Notes under the pieces: generated by a model
Told to the model about the DNA's origin: nothing
The model's database searches: none
The model's input: only the letters and a program-made list of their open reading frames with translations
Shown here: positions 15,757 through 23,558 of the stretch, piece by piece
How the letters are laid out: every line of letters starts with the position of its first letter
Numbering within the stretch: the stretch's first letter is position 1
DNA from: Spirochaetota bacterium
GTDB taxonomy: Bacteria > Spirochaetota > Spirochaetia > Treponematales > Rectinemataceae
Direction of reading: 5' to 3'
NCBI GenBank assembly: GCA_029265255.1
Contig: JAJUJQ010000007.1
Location: forward strand, 1-64,000
Length of the DNA stretch: 64,000 nucleotides
Position numbers and translations under genes: made by a program

Positions 15757-17487
15757 TCAGAACTGGTCCGCAGAAGGCACATAGCCTTCCCACATGTGCA
15801 GCATCTTTTCATCCGGCACATCGAAGACAGAATTCTTAGGCGGCAGAGGCTCTTCCCGCATGAATTCAGGGACGGGCCTGAATTCTTCGGAAACGCCTGC
15901 CCGTCTGTTGAATTCACGTTCCGTCATAACACATTCAAGGCCAATTCCATTCATCTGCTGTACCGTCAGGTCCCAGCCGTACCTCGCGTGCAGGATTTTC
16001 GCCATCATTTCAGGCTTTTTGGCAAAGGGAGGACGGATGAAGATGCAGACGCCAAGCGTGTCGAGCAGGGCGGCTCGAACCTGCAGCCGCATGGAAATCT
16101 CAACCTGGCCGTCGGGGCTCAGTGGGTTGTGGGTATTTCGTGTTTCGAACGCATTGCCTGCAGTGTGGTCTGCCCCCATCGGAGAAGTGGTGTAGGTAAC
16201 ACCATTCCCCTTGAGCGCGCGGGGATCATAGGCAGGAATTGCCTGCCCCTTGATGGCCGGAACTCGCCGCACCCCCAGGCAGCGCCCGGTTATGGCGGCT
16301 CCGTTGCCGACAATCCTGCCGAGCCAGGTACCCTTGCCGATCTGGCGAATGAGATCCCTGGCTCCTTCCGCGTCCCCGAATGGGATCACCCCTGCTTCCA
16401 TGGCAACCCCAATGGCTACTCCTGTTTCCATGGCATCGACGCCAACCTGGTTGCAGAGATGGTTGATCTCGGCGATATCCGTGGGATCCCCAATGCCGCA
16501 GTTCGGGCCTAGCAGGACAAGGCTTTCATACTGCATGGTGGCGACAATTTTATTGCCTTTCTCATCAGGAAATACGCTGCTGCACTGAATGGTGCAGCCC
16601 GGCACGCATGGCTTGCCTGTCTTGCCACCGCGGGCAAGTATCAGGTCGCGAACCGCCGGCCCTGTCAGCCGTTCTGCTCCTTCAAAACTTCCCTGGCTGA
16701 AATTGCGGGTGGGCAGCATGCCGAACTCGTTGGTATCCTTGAGTATGTCGAGTGTCCCATAGAGGTTGCGGTTGCGGGTCTTTGCGTCAGCAGCCAGTTC
16801 TTCTACGGTCCAGCGGACGAGTTCACGAAGCCCGGCTTCATCATATGCCTCCGGTTTGTAGGTTGCGCCGGTATCATCAACCACTACCGCCTTGAGCCCT
16901 TTCGAGCCCATGAGTGCGCCAAGCCCTCCCCGAGCGGCATATCGGATCTGTTCGTCAGCGTCATCGGGCGATGCAATGCCCGCCCCCGCCATCAGCATCT
17001 CTCCCGCGGGCCCGATACAGAAAATGCCGACCCGCCGCCCATATCTCTGCCGCAATTGTGCAATGGCTTCATCGACCAGCTTCCCTTCAAGTTCCGGCGC
17101 GGGATCGAGCCGCGCCCCGGATGCCGTGATCACCAGCACATCGGTAGTCTTTTTTTCTGGGATATCCTCAATGATTACCGCTCGAAGTCCCAGCCGTGCC
17201 AGCCGCTTGCCGGCATAGCCTCCGGTATTCGCTTCCTTCACGCCTCCGGTGAGCGGGCTTTTGCCACCAATCGAAATCTTGCCGGTTGTCGTCAGATTCG
17301 TATCCGCCAGCAAGCCGGACGCGAAGATGAGCTTGTTGTGTCTTCCCAACGGTTCACAGGTTGGGGGTACTTCCGTGAGCAGTGTATGGGCGATGAACGA
17401 TCGACCGCCCCACTTGAGTTGGTCTCCTGTCGCTTCCTGCATGGATACGGTGCGTGTTCTCACATTCACACGCATGATGTATTTCAT
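15757..17487 (-). CDS. aldehyde:ferredoxin oxidoreductase-family tungstoprotein
   Basis: A 576-residue AOR-family protein, slightly shorter than the roughly 600-residue archaeal enzymes. The N-terminal domain has the family-like GGRSFIAHTLL, GKSPLTGG and ANTGGYAG. The iron-sulphur cysteines read CVPGCTIQC near residue 290, a CX3CX3C spacing, whereas the well-studied Pyrococcus enzyme has CX2CX3C. The fourth Cys is in DTLGVCIF. Such enzymes use a tungsten (or molybdenum) bis-pterin cofactor to interconvert aldehydes and acids with ferredoxin, and indicate anaerobic metabolism. In this operon it may oxidise an aldehyde fragment released from the imported substrate. Confidence 0.88.
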   Translation of the reverse strand: MKYIMRVNVRTRTVSMQEATGDQLKWGGRSFIAHTLLTEVPPTCEPLGRHNKLIFASGLLADTNLTTTGKISIGGKSPLTGGVKEANTGGYAGKRLARLGLRAVIIEDIPEKKTTDVLVITASGARLDPAPELEGKLVDEAIAQLRQRYGRRVGIFCIGPAGEMLMAGAGIASPDDADEQIRYAARGGLGALMGSKGLKAVVVDDTGATYKPEAYDEAGLRELVRWTVEELAADAKTRNRNLYGTLDILKDTNEFGMLPTRNFSQGSFEGAERLTGPAVRDLILARGGKTGKPCVPGCTIQCSSVFPDEKGNKIVATMQYESLVLLGPNCGIGDPTDIAEINHLCNQVGVDAMETGVAIGVAMEAGVIPFGDAEGARDLIRQIGKGTWLGRIVGNGAAITGRCLGVRRVPAIKGQAIPAYDPRALKGNGVTYTTSPMGADHTAGNAFETRNTHNPLSPDGQVEISMRLQVRAALLDTLGVCIFIRPPFAKKPEMMAKILHARYGWDLTVQQMNGIGLECVMTEREFNRRAGVSEEFRPVPEFMREEPLPPKNSVFDVPDEKMLHMWEGYVPSADQF

Positions 17488-17527
17488 TGATGCCTCCTTC
17501 CTGATTCCTGGCTGGTTACTTCTGGTG

Positions 17528-18568
17528 CTACAACTCCAGGCTGCTTCCCGACTTCCGCAGTATCTGTCGAAGCCCCTCCAAAACCTCGTCAGGGACCTCG
17601 ATCCCCAGACGACGGTTCTCTTCTTCTTTCAACTGCTCAAGCTCGCCTGGCGCGAGGATCTCCTCGACACCCGGCTGCTTACGAAGACTTTTCATTTCCA
17701 GTACATAGTCTTTCACAAGACGGCAGAACTCTTCCGGATCAATAAAATGGCCGATATCGATTGCGATAAAACAGGCTCCGACTCCAGTCGGCCCTTCCAG
17801 TTCATGGAAGCTCTTCAACCTGCGGCTGTAGGCAGCGCCAGCAAGCACACCTGCCAGGATATCGACCATCATGGCGAGGCCGGAGCCTTTAGGTCCCCCG
17901 AGTGGTACCAGGCAGCCTTTGAGCGCTTCCTTGGGATCGGTGGTCGGCTCACCTGCGGCATTCAAAGCCCATCCGAGAGGTATTGGTTCGCCTTTGAGCG
18001 AGGCAAGTCGAATTTTGCCGCGTGCAACCACGCTCGAGGACATGTCCAACACTATCGGCGCGCGGTCTGCTACCGGCACAGCGATCGATATCGGATTGGT
18101 GCCAAAGAACGGCTCTCCTGCTCCAAAGGGAGCGACCGAAGGATTGCCGTTTGTCATGCAGATCGAAATGACCTTGTCCCTGGAAGCGGCGAGTTCCGTC
18201 AGACAGCCAAGCGCGCCAATATTATTGGTGTTACGCAGCTCAACCATGGCTATGCCGCAAGCCCTGGACTTCTGTATCGAGAGATCGAGCGCGTAGTATC
18301 CCGCAACCTGCCCAAGCCCATTGTTGCCATCCAGTACCGCAGTGCCGCCGACTTCAGAGACTGTCTCGACACGCGTGGGAATGGTGAGCATGCCTGCCTC
18401 GGCTCGCTTGTGAATCATCCTCAAAAGATTGACGCCGTGGGTGCTGACCCCTCTCATGTCTGCGCGAACAAGCGCGTGGGCTCCGATGCTCGAGTTTTCT
18501 TCGGATTCGCCTATATGCCTGAGAATGGTCTCTGCTGCTGCAACGAGCCTAGGTTCTGGGATCCGCAT
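17528..18568 (-). CDS. malate/L-lactate/ureidoglycolate dehydrogenase-family oxidoreductase (Ldh2)
   Basis: A 346-residue protein of the Ldh2/YlbC/YiaK family of NAD(P)-dependent 2-keto-acid reductases or 2-hydroxyacid dehydrogenases. Landmarks are DMRGVSTHGVNLL, ELRNTNNIGALG, GTNPISIAVP and PLGGPKGSGLAMMVDIL. The ATG at 18568 is preferred over a TTG at 18586 because GTGAGGA sits just before it and the TTG would overlap the upstream gene. Family members act on malate, lactate, 2,3-diketogulonate or ureidoglycolate. It follows the RraA-like gene by 7 bp in the GntR-led operon. Confidence 0.88.
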   Translation of the reverse strand: MRIPEPRLVAAAETILRHIGESEENSSIGAHALVRADMRGVSTHGVNLLRMIHKRAEAGMLTIPTRVETVSEVGGTAVLDGNNGLGQVAGYYALDLSIQKSRACGIAMVELRNTNNIGALGCLTELAASRDKVISICMTNGNPSVAPFGAGEPFFGTNPISIAVPVADRAPIVLDMSSSVVARGKIRLASLKGEPIPLGWALNAAGEPTTDPKEALKGCLVPLGGPKGSGLAMMVDILAGVLAGAAYSRRLKSFHELEGPTGVGACFIAIDIGHFIDPEEFCRLVKDYVLEMKSLRKQPGVEEILAPGELEQLKEEENRRLGIEVPDEVLEGLRQILRKSGSSLEL

Positions 18569-18575
18569 AGCTTCC

Positions 18576-19247
18576 TCACTCTTCAAGGAGCCCGAGCTGC
18601 TCGAATACCGGGTCCAGCTTGTTCAGCTCGACGCTACTGATACCAGCCTTGAGCTGTTTCGCCTTTTCTTCCTCGAAAGCCACACGCGCGCGTGATTTTT
18701 CGAGCACCTCGGCACATTCCTGTGCACGTACCACCACCATACCGTCCTCATCTCCCATGATCAGATCACCCGGAAAGATCGTCATGCCACCGAAATTGAT
18801 GGGATAGTTGATGAGCCCCAGCGTGGATTTAGTAGTGCCACGGATAGAAAATCCACGACAGAATACAGGGAATCCCATGCGTGCGATTTCCTCTGAATCC
18901 CGGATGCAGCCATCGATTGCAAGGCCGGCAATTCCCCTCGCGACGGCAGCTGTTGCCATGAGCCCACCCCAATATCCATAATGGAACGCGTCCCCAACTG
19001 TCGCCACAATGACCGCGCCGGGCTGCGCTCTCTGCAGTGCCTTGTGCAGCATGAGATTGTCGCCTGGCGCGCATTGGACTGTGTAGGCGGGTCCGCAGAT
19101 TCTATTGCCATGCGCTGCCGGTTTTATGGCGTTATCGATATACCCTTTGCGTCCGGACGCCTCATACACGGTAGCAACACCGATCTCCCTGAAAGCCTCA
19201 ATGATCCTCTCTTCGACAATTCTCTTCTCTTTCAATACATGGATCAT
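18576..19247 (-). CDS. RraA-like protein (4-hydroxy-4-methyl-2-oxoglutarate/oxaloacetate aldolase family)
   Basis: A 223-residue RraA/HMG-aldolase-family protein. The ATG at 19247 overlaps the stop of gntR in an ATGA arrangement, which fixes the start. Motifs include ATVYEASGRKG, the CAPGDNLMLHKAL loop, and AIDGCIRDSEEI, whose Arg-Asp pair binds the magnesium-pyruvate enolate in aldolase members. Members either cleave 4-hydroxy-2-oxo acids to pyruvate or decarboxylate oxaloacetate; others regulate RNase E. The presence of the G-x-x-R-D residues and the catabolic context favour an aldolase. Confidence 0.82.
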   Translation of the reverse strand: MIHVLKEKRIVEERIIEAFREIGVATVYEASGRKGYIDNAIKPAAHGNRICGPAYTVQCAPGDNLMLHKALQRAQPGAVIVATVGDAFHYGYWGGLMATAAVARGIAGLAIDGCIRDSEEIARMGFPVFCRGFSIRGTTKSTLGLINYPINFGGMTIFPGDLIMGDEDGMVVVRAQECAEVLEKSRARVAFEEEKAKQLKAGISSVELNKLDPVFEQLGLLEE

Positions 19248-19933
19248 AATTTCCACATCTCCTTCTCGTTGAAAATGTAATCCTTGATGTTGCTGAGAGA
19301 CCGGTAGAGATGCTGTCGCATTGCAGTTTCGGCTCGGTCCGGGTCACCATCTACGATCGCTTGCAGCAGCTCCTTGTGCTCGCTGATGGTCTCATGCAGG
19401 CGCTTGGCCTCGAACCTCGACAGAAAGTAGACTCTGATTCTGACAATATGATCGAGCATGGCCCGATAGTAGGAACTGAGGAAGGAATTGCCCACTGAAT
19501 TCACGATAAGCTCGTGAATCTGATAGCCGGAAATAAGCGTCTGCCGGAGATCGGTTTCGTTATCAACGATAAATGATGGGTGGTGTGACAACAGGTCCTC
19601 GAAGAGACTCCGGTCCTTGAGGTTTGCAGCTCTCCGCGCGGCGGCGCATTCGAAGATTTCCCGAATCTCGAAGACTTCGCGAATAAGATCCAGACTGATG
19701 TTCGATACAAAGCATCCCTTGTTGGGGATGATCTGCACAAAATGTTCATGTTCGAGACGCTGAAGGGCCTCCCTGATCGGGGTTTTGCTCACGTCGAGTT
19801 CTGCGCAGAATGTACGTTCATTGATGTACTGGCCTGGTGTCAATTCGTTATGGATAATCCTGCGCTTGAGTTCCTCGTAAATGCGTAGTTTCTTCGTCGC
19901 CTCAGCAACCGCTGCCTTTTCATGTGCTTTCAT
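19244..19933 (-). CDS. GntR-family transcriptional regulator with FCD domain
   Basis: A 229-residue regulator with an N-terminal winged helix (ELTPGQYINERTFCAELDVSKTPIREALQRLEHE at about 31-65) and a C-terminal all-helical FCD domain with metal/ligand-site residues in IHELIVNSVGN and HETISEHKELLQAI. FCD regulators usually sense organic acids and repress the operon they lead. It is the first gene of the operon running to 8652 and overlaps rraA by 4 nt. A strong promoter and a dyad site sit upstream (19983-20038), consistent with autoregulation. Confidence 0.93.
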   Translation of the reverse strand: MKAHEKAAVAEATKKLRIYEELKRRIIHNELTPGQYINERTFCAELDVSKTPIREALQRLEHEHFVQIIPNKGCFVSNISLDLIREVFEIREIFECAAARRAANLKDRSLFEDLLSHHPSFIVDNETDLRQTLISGYQIHELIVNSVGNSFLSSYYRAMLDHIVRIRVYFLSRFEAKRLHETISEHKELLQAIVDGDPDRAETAMRQHLYRSLSNIKDYIFNEKEMWKL

Positions 19934-19982
19934 ATGGCGCCTTTCTCGATATCCCTGAATTTGGCATTTCGATAAAATATCT

Positions 19983-20038
19983 CCGATATATCAGTGATAC
20001 TCTAAATGTATTATTAGGCACTCTTGCCGAGTTGTCAA
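19983..20038 (-). promoter_or_regulatory. promoter and candidate operator of the gntR operon
   Basis: On the minus strand TTGACA (20033-20038), a 17-bp spacer and AATAAT (20010-20015, 5/6) form a strong sigma-70-type promoter. About 8-20 nt after the predicted start lies CCGATATATCAGT (plus-strand sense, 19983-19995), with the palindromic core GATATATC at 19985-19992. A flanking TATC...GATA pair extends the symmetry. The position suits a repressor roadblock. The same 13-mer core occurs before the gene at 713. Confidence 0.65.
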
Positions 20039-20088
20039 GTTCGAATTTTCAGCGATTGGAGAATATAGAAAAGAAGGGGCGATGCCCG

Positions 20089-21132
20089 CTATGCCCGCCA
20101 CACCTCGAGATGGCGCCCGATACCTAGGTAGCGATCAGTCAGACTCATCGCCTCGAGGGGGTCTTTCTGGAGGCAGGTCAATGCGCGAACCGCGTCGATG
20201 TTTTCAGGAATGACGACGCCTTCCTGAGCGATATTGAGCGCGAGCATCATGCTGCGCCCCTCAGTGGTGATCGTTTCTTTCCATATGGCTATTTCGTGCA
20301 TGTCCCCGCGAGGATTTCCGAGATCACGGGCGTACTTGAACAAGCTGGCGTTGCCGAGAAAACCGTCTTCGATGGAAACGAGGCGGATCCTCGGCTTGTT
20401 TCTCAAGCAGTCCAGTACCGCGTCCCTGTGTAGAGCTCTCTGAAGGACAAGAACCAGCGTGACAACATGCGAGTGAGTTATGGGGGCATTGACCAGAATG
20501 CCGCTTGATTGAATATGTGGCATGAGAGATTGAATATCGATTGCCATCTGGCAGGGCGTGGGACCAATCTGAAGCGCGTTCGTAAGTCCGCGATGATAGT
20601 CGCCAGGATCCGCAGTCCGGCGAATCACAGTCATGGCCGCGCTCACAATTCCCGCACAGGCATCGATTGCCGCCAGCACGCGCATGATCCCGGTGACATA
20701 GCAGCTGGTCATTTTGAGGAATCGAGCCTGCACGGCCTGCGTGAAATTGACAAGCGGATTGAAGAACAGATCGGCAATGTCATTCTTTTCAGCACCCTGA
20801 AAGATTGCCTTTACATGAGCCTGTTCATACAGCGCTCTATACCGCGGCCCCATTCCGGTAGGAGACGCATCGAGAACGACATCTGATTGTCGGATCAGAT
20901 CCTCCAGGTATCCCGATAACGGGATGCCGGTTTGTCTGAAACAGTCCTCATTTGAGGCGTCCGCAAGAAAGAATGGATATGGCATGCCCTTCTCAAAGAG
21001 CGCTCTCACCGGAAGAGTAACCGCGACATCAGCGACACCCACAAGCGTCATGTCTTGCTGACGGGCAACTGCATCAGCAAGCCGCTGACCGATGGTTCCA
21101 AAGCCAACAACAGCTACTCGTACCTTGCGCAT
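20089..21132 (-). CDS. archaeal-type (type II) glyceraldehyde-3-phosphate dehydrogenase homologue
   Basis: A 347-residue protein matching the type II GAPDH fold: VAVVGFGTIGQRLADAV at the N-terminus, DVVLDASPTGMG, ALYEQAHVKAIFQGAEK, Cys144 in SCYVTG (archaeal enzymes have SCNTTG), HSH in APITHSHVV, and PENIDAVRAL near the end. The conserved SHH segment of archaeal enzymes reads CQM here, and Asn after the Cys is Tyr, so the substrate may differ from glyceraldehyde-3-phosphate. It starts 4 bp after the diguanylate cyclase gene ends and is probably co-transcribed with murQ and murR. A nearby ribosome site (AAGGGTT) supports the start. Confidence 0.78.
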   Translation of the reverse strand: MRKVRVAVVGFGTIGQRLADAVARQQDMTLVGVADVAVTLPVRALFEKGMPYPFFLADASNEDCFRQTGIPLSGYLEDLIRQSDVVLDASPTGMGPRYRALYEQAHVKAIFQGAEKNDIADLFFNPLVNFTQAVQARFLKMTSCYVTGIMRVLAAIDACAGIVSAAMTVIRRTADPGDYHRGLTNALQIGPTPCQMAIDIQSLMPHIQSSGILVNAPITHSHVVTLVLVLQRALHRDAVLDCLRNKPRIRLVSIEDGFLGNASLFKYARDLGNPRGDMHEIAIWKETITTEGRSMMLALNIAQEGVVIPENIDAVRALTCLQKDPLEAMSLTDRYLGIGRHLEVWRA

Positions 21133-21136
21133 TTGC

Positions 21137-22657
21137 TTAACCCTTAACTCCGTTCCGTCCCTTTCGTTTCGCCTCGTAGAGCGCTAAGTCAGCTTTCTTG
21201 AGCAACTCATCGACATCTTTCTGTTCGCCAGGCTGGCGCACGCTTAAGCCGATCGAAACGGTAATTCGTACCGGAACAAGGTTTCGTTCAAAGGCAATAC
21301 CGGCAATGCTCTTCCTGAGCCCTTCCGCAAAGGCTATAGCATCATCTTGATTAAACTTGGGCAGAATGACCACAAATTCGTCTCCACCGTATCTGCCTGC
21401 GATACCATGACCCCGCACCCTATTCCGTATAACCTTTCCCAGCACTAGTAAGACCCTGTCTCCTACCGCATGCCCGAACCGATCGTTGATCATCTTAAAA
21501 TGATCGATATCCATCATGAGGATGGCGAGACATTGGTTCTGCAGGGATCGTGAGACTAGTGTCTTCTCTGCGTACCGCATAAATCGTCTGCGATTATAGA
21601 TGCCTGTCAGCGTATCGAAATAGGCAAGGCGTCTCAGCTTGCCAAGCAGGCGCTGGTTATCTGTCATATCTCGGAAAAAAAAGATGCGGCCCTGAATTGA
21701 TTTGCCCTGATAAATCGGGTCGACATGGCCTTCATAATAATGGGGGCCATCTGGCATAATGATAGTTTTTTTAACCTGCATGCTGGTGGATGGAGCAAAC
21801 AGAGCCGCGTCGCTGGAGGAAGGCGGAACCGGCTTGCCAATCGAAAGCGAGTTGAGCCAGGGAAAAAGCTTCTGCGCAGTTGTATTGAAATCAGATATAT
21901 TATCAAATCGGTCAAGAATAACCATTGGATTTTCCAGGCTGGAAAATATCGTGTAAAACAGTACCTCTTCGGTGCTCAAGGTCCGGTAGCGAAAGATGCC
22001 GTACCCGATAAACATCATCGCCACCGTAATGCCGAGGGGATTCAAATCGATATTATGAGGCGAAAAGCCAAGCTGATAGGCAATATTCCAGGGAAAAAGC
22101 TGCGCGGTGCCCAGCAATATCCAAAAACTACTCTCGCGGATGCCAAATCCCCTGTTCCTCCATGTCATCACCTGGAGAAAAAAGCTCAATCCCACGAAAA
22201 CCAACTGATATACAAGCTGAACCCAGTACCATGGACCTTTTTCTATGACAACCAGCAGCTGGGAATCGAACTGCATCATTGTGAGGGAACGATAGAACAA
22301 ACCATGGTACTCATGAGTCATAACAAGAAAGCAGGTAATCGCCGGAAGCAGAAAAATCGCCACCAGCATGCGGAATCTTGGGGAGCGTCGGAAATACAGC
22401 TTCCATGAAAGAAAAAACCACAGGTTCCCAATGAATGAAAGGCCCGCATATTCGAATTTCAGCCAGAACCGGATTTCCTCCAGCGTGCGAGCGCCGAGCT
22501 CCGAGGCATATCCAAAGATATAAAGAAAGGCACATACAGTAGTGAAGAAGAAAAAACGCGCCAGATGACTTGTGTGCCGAATGAGCGCGTACACGCACAG
22601 AAGCATAATCAGAAAACTGGAGATATACAGTGTTACGCGCAAAATCGTAATATCCAT
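21137..22657 (-). CDS. membrane-bound diguanylate cyclase (7TM sensor, PAS-like, GGDEF)
   Basis: A 506-residue protein. The start at 22657 (AGGG upstream) gives an N-terminal region of about seven transmembrane helices (residues 1-215) of the histidine-kinase N-terminal 7TM type. A PAS-like segment follows (VILDRFDNISDFNTTAQKLF), then a GGDEF domain with AYFDTLTGIYNRRRF, MDIDHFKMIND and the intact active-site loop GRYGGDEF. The inhibitory I-site position reads RGHG instead of RxxD, so product inhibition may be lost. It should make cyclic di-GMP in response to a membrane signal. It lies 52 bp after murR and 4 bp before the GAPDH homologue. Confidence 0.88.
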   Translation of the reverse strand: MDITILRVTLYISSFLIMLLCVYALIRHTSHLARFFFFTTVCAFLYIFGYASELGARTLEEIRFWLKFEYAGLSFIGNLWFFLSWKLYFRRSPRFRMLVAIFLLPAITCFLVMTHEYHGLFYRSLTMMQFDSQLLVVIEKGPWYWVQLVYQLVFVGLSFFLQVMTWRNRGFGIRESSFWILLGTAQLFPWNIAYQLGFSPHNIDLNPLGITVAMMFIGYGIFRYRTLSTEEVLFYTIFSSLENPMVILDRFDNISDFNTTAQKLFPWLNSLSIGKPVPPSSSDAALFAPSTSMQVKKTIIMPDGPHYYEGHVDPIYQGKSIQGRIFFFRDMTDNQRLLGKLRRLAYFDTLTGIYNRRRFMRYAEKTLVSRSLQNQCLAILMMDIDHFKMINDRFGHAVGDRVLLVLGKVIRNRVRGHGIAGRYGGDEFVVILPKFNQDDAIAFAEGLRKSIAGIAFERNLVPVRITVSIGLSVRQPGEQKDVDELLKKADLALYEAKRKGRNGVKG

Positions 22658-22709
22658 TAATACCCTGTGCCTTGTTTCCAGTGTAGTAGAAAAAATGAGC
22701 GCATGCCAG

Positions 22710-23558
22710 TCAGAATCGATGAGTTGCTTGCATGGACCGCTCGACCGCCTCAATCGCGCGATCGATGTCATGCGAAATGATCACATTGTAAAGAATATCC
22801 ACTGCAGCGAGCTGGCCGATTCTCGACAACTCCGCAGCACTGCGGTAGACACGCTCCACCGCAGGAATGTCAAGGGTCAGATCAGCTCGTGAGCGAAGCC
22901 GGCTCATGCCGCTCATGGTCATGGCAATAAGGTAGGTGCCGCGCTGGATGACCTGATCGGCAACTTCGATCATCGCATCAGTCTCGCCGGAATAGGACAC
23001 AACAAAGGCAATATCGTCCTTTCTGAGCGAACAAGCAGCGGAGATTTGGGCATGCGTATCGTACAGGTAAGAAGATGGCAACCCAATGCGCGACAGTTTC
23101 TGATGCAGGTCCGCCGCGACCAGGCCTGAGGCTCCCACTCCAAAGAGCATGGTCATAGGTGATGCGAGAATGCGTTCGGCAGCCTCTTCGATAGATTCCG
23201 GGCTGAGACTGGCGACCAGCGCATTCATGGTGCGTTTGACCGCTTCGGTCATGTCGGTAATGGCTCGCGAGGCGGTGGTGCTGGAATCCAGCCCTAGATC
23301 GGGCAGAAATTTCTCGTTCCACCCCTGATAGACATCCTTGGCGAGCCAGAGCTTGAAGTCACTGTAGCCGCTGGCGCCGATATGCCGGCAGAACCTGACA
23401 ACCGCGGCGGCGGAGGTATTGCATTGGCGCGCAAGCTCAGTAATATTCAGATGCAGGACCTTCTGGGGAGCATTGAGTATGAAGTCCCCGATTCGCCGTT
23501 CAGTTCCGGTGAGACGGGGACTGCGTTCCGAAATGGTCTGAAGCGCACCGGATCTCAT
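22710..23558 (-). CDS. murR: RpiR/MurR-family transcriptional regulator (HTH-SIS)
   Basis: A 282-residue regulator with an N-terminal HTH of the RpiR type (LTGTERRIGDFILN, NTSAAAVVRFCRHIGASGYSDFK) and a C-terminal SIS phosphosugar-binding domain (MLFGVGASGLVAADLHQKL, VVSYSGETDAMI). Its ATGA overlap with murQ marks it as the local MurR, the sensor of N-acetylmuramate-6-phosphate, likely controlling the divergent importer and itself. A candidate operator lies at 24586-24604. The gene name is inferred from context. Confidence 0.85.
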   Translation of the reverse strand: MRSGALQTISERSPRLTGTERRIGDFILNAPQKVLHLNITELARQCNTSAAAVVRFCRHIGASGYSDFKLWLAKDVYQGWNEKFLPDLGLDSSTTASRAITDMTEAVKRTMNALVASLSPESIEEAAERILASPMTMLFGVGASGLVAADLHQKLSRIGLPSSYLYDTHAQISAACSLRKDDIAFVVSYSGETDAMIEVADQVIQRGTYLIAMTMSGMSRLRSRADLTLDIPAVERVYRSAAELSRIGQLAAVDILYNVIISHDIDRAIEAVERSMQATHRF

